Shown here: one piece after another, positions 44,928-58,210 of the stretch
Position numbering within the stretch: position 1 is the stretch's first letter
How the letters are laid out: the number at the start of each line of letters is the position of its first letter
NCBI RefSeq assembly: GCF_020520425.1
Contig: NC_079492.1
Location: 140,248,361-140,312,360 of the forward strand
Direction: 5' to 3'
DNA length: 64,000 nucleotides
Source of the DNA: Spinacia oleracea
Taxonomy: Eukaryota > Streptophyta > Magnoliopsida > Caryophyllales > Amaranthaceae
Made by a program: the position numbers and the translations under genes
The notes under the pieces: model-generated
What the model was told of the DNA's origin: nothing
Seen by the model: only the letters and a program-made list of their open reading frames with translations
The model's database searches: none

Positions 44928-45637
44928 CAAACAATGCTTCCCATTTCATCAACACCATAGAATTCTCCCCGGTAAAAAGTGATATCATGGCAATTATATA
45001 ATGTGGAGTAAACATCCCCATATTTCACAAACGTATCCCATTCACAACTCCCGTTCCTCCAGAACGACACGATTTCGTGACGGATACTTAAGTTTAAATA
45101 AGGTTCGGATAAAACCAACGCGATTGTGTAATCGGAAGTGGTTGAAGGGTTCTCTGACAAGACGAATTTGTCAAAACAATGTATTCCATATTTATCATGA
45201 TAAATATACCCACCACGTCCGGCTTGATTCCAGATCCTTACTTTAGGAAGGTTTATTACGACACCGGACAAAGGATTTAGGAGACACAGATTTTTACCCT
45301 CTTCTGTCACAGATAGCAACCATCCACGTGATGATAACAGCCTTTTCTCGTTAGGGTTAGGCTGCGGGAGACTGAAACGGCGAACTTGCTGGTTATAGAA
45401 GCTATAAAAACGACGTTGATTCGAGGTGTCGTCTTTCTCAGGAAGCATAAGCCATGGCACCCTTGATACTGATACTGTTAATGATTTGCTGTTGGCTTGA
45501 AATTTGGCCTGCTTGGCGGCTGATCGCCAACGTGAGCACACAAACCCGAATACCTCAAAGTCTTCTAACAACTCAAAGTGTTCAGCAATTTTAGTGGCAA
45601 GATCATTGGGTATATGTATATTACCCCAGTCTGCCAT

Positions 45638-45996
45638 TATTGATGCTGTTTAACAAAATAATCTAAGAGGAAATCAATTAATAACAAAAAACCTAAGAGG
45701 AAATCAACTAAGAAGATTATTATGATTCGTTATAAACCCTTCAAATTCGGCCATGGAAATGCCAGAGTTTAGGGTTTTTTTTTCTTCCGCCTCTTATTAA
45801 TAGTGGTTTCGGGTTGAATATTTTGGGCTCAAGTACAAATGAAACTAGTAAACCTATGAGGTCTTAGCCCAAACACTGAGGGTTTTAGTACAACATATAT
45901 CAATTACTCCGTAGTAATTTATATTGCATTTGCACCCAAAAAAATTAATTTTAAGTGGTCGTGTGGGTTGATGCGTGTAATTTTCAGTTTATAATA
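45638..45996. other. upstream flank of the F-box gene
   Basis: About 360 bp containing the promoter and leader of the minus-strand F-box gene; a near-duplicate AAACCTAAGAGGAAATCAA occurs at 45664 and 45693. No gene. Confidence 0.45.
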
Positions 45997-46030
45997 CTAG
46001 TGTTATATGCACGCGATGCGTGCGAGATTA
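45997..46030 (-). mobile_element. Helitron 3' end, 5' end not found
   Basis: Minus strand ...GCACGCATCGCGTGCATATAACACTAG followed by T: the same hairpin and CTAG end as the 9226-14560 element. The matching TCTCTATT start was not found before the LTR-element fossil at 46.3 kb, so the copy is truncated. Confidence 0.6.
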
Positions 46031-48003
46031 TATATTGTCTCTATTTTATAATACGATAGTACTACGTATCCCTCTTACTTCGCATAACCTCCAATGTGCC
46101 CTTATTAGAAAATAAAATTTATCTCTCTGATTTGTATATTTTGATTATGAACGACTCGAGGGACGGCTACCATCGAAATGAAAGAAAACTTAACAACGAG
46201 ATTAAATGTGATCAACCAATATATAATGAACCATATAGAATTTTTACGTTCTTTTTGTTTGACAACCGAATACGAAGTACAATATTAGAAGCTTTCAAAA
46301 TACCAAATGGGGATTGTAAAACAAATAGGGCCCAATGTTGCTAGCCATTGAACTCCAAGAACCATATCACAACCCCCCAAGGATATCAACATCATATCAG
46401 CTGTAAAAGTTCTCCCTTGCATGGTCCAAGTGAACCCTTTGGAGACATGTTGACATGCTAGGTGATTTCCATCAGCTACTGTTACATGCTGAGAAGGTAT
46501 GGATTCAATAGTACAACCCAATTTCTTAGCTAACTCCAAATCCAAGAAGTTGTGAGTGCTACCAGAATCAACCAAAACATGGAACAATTTATTATTCCTA
46601 GTGCCTGTCACCCTCATTGTTTGGAAATTCTGGTTGCCAGACAATGCATTAAGAGATAAAATTGGTTCAGCTACTCCAGTACTATCCAACTCATCATCCC
46701 CATCATCCTCACTAACATCTGACCCTTTCTCCTCATTACTACTGGATATTTCCACAGTGAACAACTGTGGTTCTTTGATTTGGCATTTGTGTGTTCTGTC
46801 ATATGGTGCATCACAGTAATAACACAAACCCTTAGCAATTTTGCCAGCCCTTACATCTGCTGGAATGTGCCTAAAGTTCTTGGCATATCTTGGGTTGAAT
46901 TTGGTCATTTGAGTAGGTTTTGTATTTGGTGTAGGTAGTAGTGCAGGCAGGCTAGCATTTGTGGGTTTGCTGAAGTTCAAAGGTATGGCTTGAATGGCTT
47001 TTTGTGAATAAGAATTTGGCTTGGTTGTATAAGGTTCCTGTGAAAAAGCAATAGTCTGTTCTTCTTGAAGCCTAGCAAATTCAACAGCTTCAGCAATGGT
47101 AATAGGTCTAAAAGCCCTAACAAAAGGTTTCACAGTTGGGTTTAAGCCTCCAATAAAACTTTCCAACACAAACTCTTCAGGCAATTCATGGTGAGTGTTC
47201 AAGACATCAGACTTTAAATCTTCAAAATTGTCTAAATATGACCCTATGGAATCAGTTTGCTGCAACTTATTGAATTGTTCTACTGTGTTAGTTCCCCTTA
47301 CATCTTTAAATCTTGCAGACAAATCCAGACAAAATTCACCCCAATCAACATTCCTTTTAACTGACAAATAACTTGTCACCCATTTTTCTGCCTTGTCAAT
47401 CATGTTCAATGATGCCAAATCCACCTTATGTTCATCACTCACATTACACCTGCACTTTTTAATCCAAACTCTACTGTTTGTACCATCGAATTTTGGAAAA
47501 GAAATTTTAGGATTATACCCAAAAGTTTTAGGAGAATTACCATCCTTGGTAGCACCAGTATTCTTACTGTTTTCAGAAGTGGAATCTCTCATATTATTCT
47601 TCATCTCCAGCAGCAGATTCATCAAACCATCAAGTTTCTTGGACTGATCTTCAATCTGAGCAGATTGACTTTCCACTCTTCTTGATTGCTCGAGCATTTT
47701 CTCCTCCAATTGTTTCAGATGATCATCCATTGCACGTCGAGTTGCAGGAGCCAAATTGCTTTGATCAATCAATTCCAGAAGTTTCTGTTCCCTAATGTGA
47801 ACCCAGATTCTGCGATTGATTTCTTAATAGACTACACTAGATTAGCAATCATCAAGTGTAATCAGAGTAGCTCTGATACCAATGTTGCAGGATACTTGAT
47901 CCTGTTGCCAACTTTGTGACAGATTACAGAATTAAGAAGAAGAAGAAGAAGATAGTTTGCACCAGAAGAAAGAAGAAGAAGATTCAGAAACAGGAGAAGA
48001 GAA

Positions 48004-50095
48004 TGTTATTCGGATGGAACACTACAAGAGGGGGGGTGAATTGTAGTATGGAACTTTCTAGCCAATTTTGCGGAATTATAAAGAAACTTTAAGCAAGTAG
48101 AGAAACAATGCAAGAGAGATTTTACGAGGAAACTTTCTACGCCCAACTAGAAAGAAAACCTCGACCCACTAGGGATTTCAACTTAAACTCTTTTCACTAT
48201 AGGGCAACAACTCAGTTACAAACCTATAAGGAACTCGGGCATTACTTGAGTTCCTCTACGAACTCAAGTTCCAATAGTTGTTCCTCAAACAACTACGCTC
48301 TCACTGACTTCCCTAGAAGTCTCTCTTGACTCTTTTGCTTCACTCAAAGCCTATCAGCTTCTCTCTCATAGACTTCACTCAAAGCCTCCCCAAATACAAC
48401 AGGAACTCACTCAAGTTCCTACCCCATACACATCAGGAACTCACTCAAGTTCCTGCCCAAAACTTATACAAGAATTCACTCAAACCCTTGACAAATTACC
48501 CATTACAAGAGCTCACTCAACCCTTGAACAACTCTTAAAATATAGACATTTGATAATTGATTAAACTCTAATATGTAGAGAGTGAATAACTGTAAAGGAA
48601 CTCGGAACTGTCAGGAACTTGGAACTGTAGGAACTGACTCTAAAAACGTGGAAAACAAAATATAATTTCTGTAAAATTATTCCACATAAACCAGACCCTT
48701 TTTGGAATGACAACGCAAGTCAGACACTCTTGAATGAATGAGAAAGCTCTCCTTTTATAGAGGAAGAAACCTCAACCACTTTCTCCATAATCTTCTCCAC
48801 TAACAACCACTAAGCCCTTCAATTTAGGCATGATCCCATGACTTTAGTCAGTAGAGAAAATCATGGAGTTAGGGCTAAGCATAATCAGGTTTTCCATGAT
48901 CTCCTATTATTTCTCCACTAATGTAGTTTTTCCAAAACAACGTAAAACAATGATTTTGATTTTCTAAAACAAAACCTTTTAAATCTGATTTTAATAAAAT
49001 AGAAAAATAAATTTTATTAAAATAAAATAACTAACAATCAGATTTTATTTTACAAAAAGATTAATTATTTTTTATTTATTAAAAATAAAATTTTAAACAC
49101 ATTAAACTACAAAAGATATTCAAAACAAATCCTAGAATGAATAGGACATTATTAAAAACGAATTTTAAATAATAAATAAATAAATATATGATATAAAAAT
49201 CAGAATCCTAACTAGAATAAGATTTTATAAAAATTATCTTTTATTTTAAAAACATAAATAAATAGAGTTTTACTAGGAGATAAATACTCAAAGTCAAAGG
49301 TAAATCCCTAACAACTAGGAGTGTTAAAAGCCACGTTATTGACACTTAAAATTACCTTAAAACTAGGAGTATTCTAGGAAGATAAACTGACGTTATTTCT
49401 CATAAGTTCCGACAAGTTCCTTTTGGCACCGTGTTCCTCAATTATTCAAGTTTCTACATACTTACATGAATCCTAGAAAATAAACTCTTATTTTCTTCTT
49501 CATGCTTCATGATGCTCCAACTCAAGAGCCTCATGTTGATAGTTCCGCCTCTGGAACTTCTCCATGCTTGTTCCTACTCAGGAACTTTATACTCGTTGTT
49601 CCTCGTAGGATCTGCTGAGGAACTGATCTGTTTGTGTTCCTTTGAAGAACTTTGTTGCAGCTTGGATACTTGATTTATTGACTTGAACTCTTCATGTTTG
49701 TTTCTTCATCAAACCTATATTTGTTTCGTATACATATTGAAACTCAAACATAGGTTAGTCGTTTGCTAGTTGTCATCAAAACCATAAAGTCAGTGATGAC
49801 AACCAATACAAGCAAGATGAAGAAAACCAAACTAATAAACAAGTATGCAGTAGTTAAGGACACAAACTCTAAGTCTAATGGTATACTTATATAATTAGAC
49901 TTCTCTTCTGAAGTTCCCTTCACTTCTTGAGTTCCTTTCAGGAACTTCACTTCTTCTTGTATATATATTCAGAAATTTCCAACTAAATGATCTTTATTAA
50001 CCTTCATTACTTGTTCATGCACATCTAAACAATACACACATTAGTTAGATAATCATCATTTGTTCATAATCATCAAAACACTATATTACTCAACA
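48004..50095 (-). repeat. LTR, left copy
   Basis: 2092-bp long terminal repeat beginning TGTTATTCGG and ending TTACTCAACA. It is dense in AGTTCC/GGAACT words and has an AT-rich centre (48950-49270). The short frames on it are not considered genes. Confidence 0.92.
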
Positions 50096-53000
50096 ATATT
50101 CCCCCTTTTTGATGATGACAAACAAATGATGCTTATCGCAAATTAGACATTAAAGATTTACATTAATTCCCCCTTAATAATACAGACTGGAAACTATTGA
50201 ACAAGTCATGCATAAGAGGATTTAGACTTGACTATATTAGACAATAAGCATTATACATAATCTTCCCCCTTTTGTCATTATCGAAAAGGACATTCTTACA
50301 CATATTTGCTTTAGGTAAATCATATATACATATTGCTATATGCCACAATTACCACCATAAAGGTTAAACACTTGTTAGTCCTAAAAGTCTCAAGATGCTC
50401 AATTTTCAAACTTAGGATGCATATGCTACACGAATTTCCAATTCACAATCCAAAGATCCAACTTTAAAATTACTGAAGGAACTTGACAAATAATAAATTA
50501 AAGTCAAGCATAGATCAAATTTGAAAGTCAAAAATGGATTAAGAGAGTATGATATTGTAATATCGGGCTCAAAGAAGTATGAGAGAAATTTATGGAAAAA
50601 TTTGAATAGAGGGAACTTTGAGATAGATAGTGTGCTCTATAGTTAGGTTTTCAAAGTGAGGTTCTTAACAATCATTAGAGTTTATCACTTTACCTCACAA
50701 TCTTGAAATTTCTTCTAAACATAACACACGTTCACCATGATATGTACCAATCAAGTTCACTTCTCTTCAACCACCAACTTTCCTTGAGAAACACACTGAT
50801 AAAAGGAACTTGAACGTATTTCATCAAGTTCTTTCAATTTTTGTTTATGTTCCCCTTTCAACTGATTCCATGAGTAAACGTCTTCAGAATCATATGTCAT
50901 CTAGGAAATAATAAAGATTTGATCACCCTTGTTTTTCTTTTTCTTTTTTTTTTTTATTTTTTTTTTCATCATACCTTTTTTTTTTTTTTGAAACAAGGGT
51001 GTCATTACACGTTGTGGCACTTTCCTAGAGTTTTTAAGTACAACAGTAAAGAGAAAATATATTCATACATACTTGAGTTCCACCACCAAATATGAATCAT
51101 TTACATTTGTTCCTCTCTTATTCCCCCAGAGTTTCTTACCATTCCTCTCTTCATTTTGGAGCTTGTAAGTGTAGCTCCATCTAATGATTTCCCTCGAAAT
51201 ATCAATTGATAAAGTATAATAAACTTGCTTCTCACTTCTTCCACAAACTTCCCCCTCAAAATGTATCCATCCATTTATAACTCTTTATGTATCATCAAAC
51301 CATACAAATCAATGAATATTAACTTAGAGCTCGTGGGAAGTAGTATATTTGAAGTGTCGGGATATGAGTGGAATGATAATTTTGGAAATAAGGATCTTCG
51401 AAGTTATGAAATGTTAATGATAGGAATAAAGAATACAACGTAGAGATACAATACTGGATTGTAGAGTATGATTGTACTTAGCACGGACACACAACCCAAA
51501 GGTTGTAGAATAATGCTAATGGCTCGGCACAATAGAACACTCTTTGCGAATGTAGTATAATGCTCAACCCAATCACGAACACACAAACCAGTCTTGTGGA
51601 AAGATGTTGTTCTTCAAATACATATGGTGTGGATAAGTGGAAGTTGGTTAAAATATAGGTTTGTTCCCTCTGACAATATTAAGCAAGATAAAGAACTATT
51701 TTTATGGGAATCTACTTGCCTAGTTCCATCAATGTTTCTTCCATTGTTTCTTTGGCAACTTAGGATTTTCTTGTTTGATAGCATCCATATAGTTCTATTA
51801 TGAGACCTCTAATACTCTTTGGGCAAGTGAGTATGCCTTTTACAGCACAAAATATAACTGCGACACATTTACTTTAAGCATACATAATTGCCTTATCTAA
51901 ATATGTATAGGAGCTCCAAATCAACAAAACTCATAGAAAAGACTAGGTTATGCTCATGTCATTGCTTCATTAAGTATTGATCCTCTAAACAGTCCATGAA
52001 TAGATGAAATCATAAGGAAAGCATAATCACATAATGCATTTCAAGACTTGTACAATTAAATTAATAAGTAAACAATATAACACATTAAAACATGATATGA
52101 TATGAATAAGAAAAATGTACCTTATATAATTTTTTATCATGTGTATGATTACTTTGAGGTGCTGGACTAATTTTGATGAATTTATGTTCGAGTTCCTTGA
52201 GTGCTAGTTCCATCATCTTGATGCCCTCATATCTTATGGAAACTTTCACTTACACTCGAATATTGTCAATCATTCTTCAAAAGTTCCTTCATCATGTTAA
52301 TATAAACACTTATGCTCATGAACCCTTTAAAAAAATTCGTTAGGATCTACACTTATGTATATATATCATTGTAAATATATATACTAATGAATCAGTTTCT
52401 CTTGAAAACAAAAAATAGTAATTTTAAAATCATTTTTCAAGAAGGAACTTGACATTGTTCCTTATAGGCAAAAGAAGTCATATTCTGTTTGGAACAACCT
52501 AAGTCCCATATGTGCATCAACATAAAATTATACATAATTACCTTATAAGCAAGCTAATGGAGTGAGAGTCTCCTAAAAATCAATACCTTTTTTACTGGTT
52601 GTTCCTTTCAAGAACCAACCTTCTCCGAGTTCCTTTGCCGATGTCATTGATAAATTGATTAAATGAAAGTTGTAGTGCACATAGGAACTCGATGACTGAA
52701 ATTGGCAATTTCTCTACTACTAGAGAAGTAGTGGAACTTGTTGCATGATATTGATTGATCGAGTTGATCTTTTTAGTTGTCCAAAGTTACAACCATTGTA
52801 GGTAGAACCAAACAATATAGTGAATTTTCTCTCATAGAACAATCGTTGTCGAGATATAACGAGGTGTTCCCCCTTAGTTGGAGCCACCTCATTTTTCATG
52901 TTTCAAGTAAGCTAGAACATGTTCCTATGGTATTCATGAAAATTGTCCATCTTGAGCTATTTTAATATGAGTAATTTGGAAAAAAAATAAAACTCAAGTG

Positions 53001-55197
53001 TAATACTTTTGTGCAAATTTATGATTAGCAAGTTAGTCTAAATAAATATATACTCAAACATAATAACAACATATAATGTTCCTGGAAAATTTACTTCACG
53101 AAAGAAACATGAAACATATATTTTGTTCCATGGAACTTAGGTTAACAAGAATCAAGAACTTGTACATGAAAAACTTTGACACCATAAATTTAATGTCAAA
53201 TAGTTTATGTACCATTTATCAAGTTACTGTAACCTTGAGTTCGTTGATTGTTCCACCAGATCTTAGGAAGAGTTCCTTTGATCAATGGAACTTATTATTA
53301 TGCATTTTATAAATATTAAATTTCAAAATAAAACCTATGACACAAATAAGGTTAGTTTGCACAACAATTTAAGGGAAACAGGTTATCAAAAAAATATTCA
53401 ACATTAATTAACACAAGTAAAATGAGGGAACAACCTTACTAACATTTCACATGATTGAGTTCCTTTGAGATGTTCAAAGTGACTTCCAATTATATAGTTC
53501 ATGTGAGTTGATTCGCTGATATGACCCATCATATTTGAAAGGAACTTACATGTTGGTGGAACTGGAACTAGTTTACATCTTAAGTTCCAAGTTCCGAGCC
53601 TGAGTTCCTCTTCACTGTTCCAACGAATCTAATGGATTTCCAACTCATTCTTTCTTGGTGTAGTTCTGATGTTGTTCCTTTACCTCATACACACACTCAA
53701 TCATGAGTTATAAACCTGTAAAAATAATTTCGCTTCTACTACCTTCCAAAATCATGCATTAGTAGTAAATATATTTAGGTAGCATAATTTAGAAGATTAA
53801 AGTATACAAAAATTGTATACTAACAGACCTGTAAACAATTCATGGTCTTGGGAACCTGACATAATTTCAGTTCCTTTCTTTTTAGCAGTAGCATCTTAGA
53901 AAATGATTATTTTAAACTGCTAGATCTAAGATTTAACATGCATACATATAATAAATATTCAATATACTCATAATACATGAAAAATCCGTTATTTGGACAA
54001 TAAAATGATATAACATTAAATTATGCAGCCCAAAGAATAAAGTTTCCTTTGCAGGGAAACCAAGTTCCAAGAGTGGCTATATGCATTGTTCCTTTGTCTT
54101 GTTCCTTGAACCATTCAAATAATGCATGAATGCAAAATCAGTTTTAGAATCTGAAATTTGTCTCACAAAAACATATTTGAGACAATCCAAAATCGATTAA
54201 ACAAATTTTAAAATATATTTGAACAATTTTCATAAAACGTTGTTAGGAACTTGATTTAAATAAATAGCGTATGCATATAAAGATCTCAAAAATTAGATGT
54301 TTACCTTAACTGTATCATTAAGGATCTTTTCGTTGCAGCCTTTATCTGTTCCTTGGAATGGTGCTGAAATGAGTTCCTTTATTCGAAAGTTTCTCTTCGG
54401 ATTTTGATCCTTGTTCGGATGTGGGGAGATGATGTAATGTATTTTTATAATGTCGCACCTTCGTGAGTTCCTAAGTATAACTCGTGGGTCAACAATGATC
54501 CAGCGAGTTCCTCAATGTAGAACTTAAATTAACAGGAACTCTGACATATTAATGTGCACCTTTGTTTGTTCCTGTACCAATTTCTTTGTCGAGGGAACCC
54601 AACAGATTTGGGTCCCTTCTTGTTAGTAGTAACTGTTAAGAAATTAATCAACACAACAACTACTACCAAGATACAATATGCCTTCATATAAATGATATTC
54701 AATATATTCATGAAGCATATAAAATAATAGTTTTTAGGCAGAGAAAAAATAAGTAGGATATTTTGTTGCCTAAAAATTAAAAACTCCGAGTTCCACATAT
54801 ATGCATTTTCAAAATACGTTTCCTTGAAATAAATTTAATGTACTGAAGTTTGAAAAAATAAATTGAAAAATCATTTATTAAATATAGATTTTAGATTTTT
54901 CAAATTCAATTTTAAATCAAAACAAAACAGAAGTTCCATTAGAAACAATGCAAGGAACACGCAATAAATTAATGTATGCACACAAAGAAGGTCTAAAGGA
55001 ATAGATATTTACCTTAGAAGATCGCCAGTTATACCTTGACTGACTTTTATTCAACAATAAAAGTCAGATCTGCCTTGTTCCTTTGAATGGGTAGGATCGA
55101 GTTCCTTTCATCAAGTTTCTTGTAATTGTTCCTCCTTCCAGGAACTTAACTCAGCAGGGTTTCCTGCTTATCAGCGAGTTCCGGCTCTGATACCAAT
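50096..55197. other. interior of the LARD-like element, no coding domain seen
   Basis: 5.1 kb of AT-rich sequence with no long frame on either strand. GTTCC/GGAAC words continue at high density through the right two thirds. A poly-T/A run lies at 50930-51000. Confidence 0.7.
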
Positions 55198-57289
55198 TGT
55201 TATTCGGATGGAACACTACAAGAGGGGGGGTGAATTGTAGTATGGAACTTTCTAGCCAATTTTGCGGAATTATAAAGAAACTTTAAGCAAGTAGAGAAAC
55301 AATGCAAGAGAGATTTTACGAGGAAACTTTCTACGCCCAACTAGAAAGAAAACCTCGACCCACTAGGGATTTCAACTTAAACTCTTTTCACTATAGGGCA
55401 ACAACTCAGTTACAAACCTATAAGGAACTCGGGCATTACTTGAGTTCCTCTACGAACTCAAGTTCCAATAGTTGTTCCTCAAACAACTACGCTCTCACTG
55501 ACTTCCCTAGAAGTCTCTCTTGACTCTTTTGCTTCACTCAAAGCCTATCAGCTTCTCTCTCATAGACTTCACTCAAAGCCTCCCCAAATACAACAGGGAC
55601 TCACTCAAGTTCCTACCCCATACACATCAGGAACTCACTCAAGTTCCTGCCCAAAACTTATACAAGAATTCACTCAAACCCTTGACAAATTACCCATTAC
55701 AAGAGCTCACTCAACCCTTGAACAACTCTTAAAATATAGACATTTGATAATTGATTAAACTCTAATATGTAGAGAGTGAATAACTGTAAAGGAACTCGGA
55801 ACTGTCAGGAACTTGGAACTGTAGGAACTGACTCTAAAAACGTGGAAAACAAAATATAATTTCTGTAAAATTATTCCACATAAACCAGACCCTTTTTGGA
55901 ATGACAACGCAAGTCAGACACTCTTGAATGAATGAGAAAGCTCTCCTTTTATAGAGGAAGAAACCTCAACCACTTTCTCCATAATCTTCTCCACTAACAA
56001 CCACTAAGCCCTTCAATTTAGGCATGATCCCATGACTTTAGTCAGTAGAGAAAATCATGGAGTTAGGGCTAAGCATAATCAGGTTTTCCATGATCTCCTA
56101 TTATTTCTCCACTAATGTAGTTTTTCCAAAACAACGTAAAACAATGATTTTAATTTTCTAAAACAAAACCTTTTAAATCTGATTTTAATAAAATAGAAAA
56201 ATAAATTTTATTAAAATAAAATAACTAACAATCAGATTTTATTTTACAAAAAGATTAATTATTTTTTATTTATTAAAAATAAAATTTTAAACACATTAAA
56301 CTACAAAAGATATTCAAAACAAATCCTAGAATGAATAGGACATTATTAAAAACGAATTTTAAATAATAAATAAATAAATATATGATATAAAAATCAGAAT
56401 CCTAACTAGAATAAGATTTTATAAAAATTATCTTTTATTTTAAAAACATAAATAAATAGAGTTTTACTAGGAGATAAATACTCAAAGTCAAAGGTAAATC
56501 CCTAACAACTAGGAGTGTTAAAAGCCACGTTATTGACACTTAAAATTACCTTAAAACTAGGAGTATTCTAGGAAGATAAACTGACGTTATTTCTCATAAG
56601 TTCCGACAAGTTCCTTTTGGCACCGTGTTCCTCAATTATTCAAGTTTCTACATACTTACATGAATCCTAGAAAATAAACTCTTATTTTCTTCTTCATGCT
56701 TCATGATGCTCCAACTCAAGAGCCTCATGTTGATAGTTCCGCCTCTGGAACTTCTCCATGCTTGTTCCTACTCAGGAACTTTATACTCGTTGTTCCTCGT
56801 AGGATCTGCTGAGGAACTGATCTGTTTGTGTTCCTTTGAAGAACTTTGTTGCAGCTTGGATACTTGATTTATTGACTTGAACTCTTCATGTTTGTTTCTT
56901 CATCAAACCTATATTTGTTTCGTATACATATTGAAACTCAAACATAGGTTAGTCGTTTGCTAGTTGTCATCAAAACCATAAAGTCAGTGATGACAACCAA
57001 TACAAGCAAGATGAAGAAAACCAAACTAATAAACAAGTATGCAGTAGTTAAGGACACAAACTCTAAGTCTAATGGTATACTTATATAATTAGACTTCTCT
57101 TCTGAAGTTCCCTTCACTTCTTGAGTTCCTTTCAGGAACTTCACTTCTTCTTGTATATATATTCAGAAATTTCCAACTAAATGATCTTTATTAACCTTCA
57201 TTACTTGTTCATGCACATCTAAACAATACACACATTAGTTAGATAATCATCATTTGTTCATAATCATCAAAACACTATATTACTCAACA
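55198..57289 (-). repeat. LTR, right copy
   Basis: 2092-bp repeat almost identical to 48004-50095. It ends CTCAACA directly before the GAGAA duplication. Confidence 0.92.
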
Positions 57290-57537
57290 GAGAAGAAGAG
57301 AATTAAGGAAGGAGAATTTAGAGAAAGAAGTTGTAATATATTTCATGATTCAATCGTAGCTTACATCATTTGTCTATATACTACAATTCTTGTTAGTTAG
57401 CTTGAAAAACAAGTAACTCAAGCATAACAGAATTCAGTTAGAATTCAGTTGCAAACAATAACAGAAAGTCAATGCTAAATCATAAAGTCAACATATTGAC
57501 TTCTAAACCTTGACTTTGTATATAATTTCCCTTAACA

Positions 57538-58210
57538 TATAATATAAGCCTTAACTTGAGTCTCACCACACTAGTAATTATGCAAGTGCTTTTCGTTGTT
57601 CCGAACAGAAAAATATTTCAAAGATCCAAATGAAAACAAACTAATTAACTTGAACATGACTAAACCACAATGGTACGTTATTGGTTAAGAATCACTCTTC
57701 TGAGCTAAATGATCCAATCATCCAATCCAATCCAATGATACGAACAAACTACGTGGTGACGTGGAGTCAATTAGATATATTTGTATAAGTAGGAGAATCA
57801 AACCACTTGATAATCCAATAACAAATAAGAAATTAATGAACTGATCAATAACCTAGCAAGAAAACATGTATGAAGTACTACGTACGAGGCTAATATAAAT
57901 AATATGGGAAATATTATTGATAAAAGTAGGTGGGTACATCGTACATATTCGTGTTCTGTTCTCCATATATGATATATGGAGTAGTACACAATTCTACTAC
58001 GCATAAGATAGTGTAAGACGACATACAACAATAATGTAGAAGTAAAATAGAAAATGCTTCAAACCTTGAAAGTAATAAGAAAAAAACTTCATGCTTGTAT
58101 TTGGTAAATTAATTTTTTTTTAACATGCTTTAAAATTATATATTGAAATATTAAGAAATTACATATCGCCGTATAATGCATATATAGAGCATATGCATGT
58201 CTGATGTTAA
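57538..58210. other. intergenic, no gene seen; 3' flank of alpha-amylase
   Basis: About 670 bp AT-rich sequence between the gypsy LTR end and the amylase stop codon; includes the probable 3' UTR (minus strand). Confidence 0.5.

Larger units (their letters stand above)
41092..45637 (-). pseudogene. F-box/DUF295 (SKIP23-like) gene interrupted by a CACTA element
   Basis: Minus strand: first part 45637-44928, second part 41560-41092. If the CACTA element (41564-44927) and one CAA copy are left out, a single exon of 1179 bp (392 aa) remains open through the junction (GSIV-C-FEFDQSGEPHG). The N-terminus HIPNDLATKIAEHFELLEDF...VCSRWRSAAKQ is an F-box; the C-terminal part with LEDIAIFVGSNSSYSV and PNSIYFTDDF is the DUF295/KIB domain of F-box proteins that serve as SCF ubiquitin-ligase substrate receptors. 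No other lesion is visible, so the insertion looks recent. With the insertion a 265-residue truncated frame (45637-44840) could still be made, unless the element is spliced out. Confidence 0.88.
48004..57289 (-). mobile_element. young 9.29-kb LTR retrotransposon without recognised coding region (LARD-like)
   Basis: Two LTRs of equal length (2092 bp) bound a 5.1-kb interior. The ends are TG...CA and the target duplication is GAGAA (47999-48003, 57290-57294). Minus orientation is shown by a Met-tRNA primer-binding site TGGTATCAGAGCC (55183-55195) beside the right LTR and a polypurine tract AAAAAGGGGGAATATT beside the left LTR. By eye only about two substitutions separate the LTRs, so the insertion is very recent (inferred under roughly 0.2 million years). 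No gag or pol domain is recognisable in the interior; it resembles large retrotransposon derivatives that depend on partners. Confidence 0.88.
46325..57537 (-). mobile_element. Ty3/gypsy LTR retrotransposon fossil, partial, with nested insertion
   Basis: A broken, incomplete copy in minus orientation. Parts present: a short LTR of about 370 bp (47883-48003 continued at 57290-57537, ends TG...CA), a primer-binding site complementary to initiator Met tRNA (TGGTATCAGAGC, 47870-47881), and a gag-protease region (about 46325-47772) with a retrotransposon gag domain, a zinc knuckle (CYYCDAPYDRTHKC) and the retropepsin motif LVDSGSTHNF. Reverse transcriptase, RNase H, integrase and the second LTR are not seen. 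The LTR is split by the 9.29-kb element at 48004-57289. Age older than that insertion. Confidence 0.85.

Noticed and set aside
48108-48538. Frames of 70-73 residues in the LTRs (also at 55302 and 63618)
   Set aside because: Present only because the LTR is repeated; codon pattern is not protein-like and frames end early.
48004-57289. Heat-shock elements suggested by dense GAAC/GTTC words
   Set aside because: Spacing does not give nTTCnnGAAnnTTCn trimers in the examples inspected.
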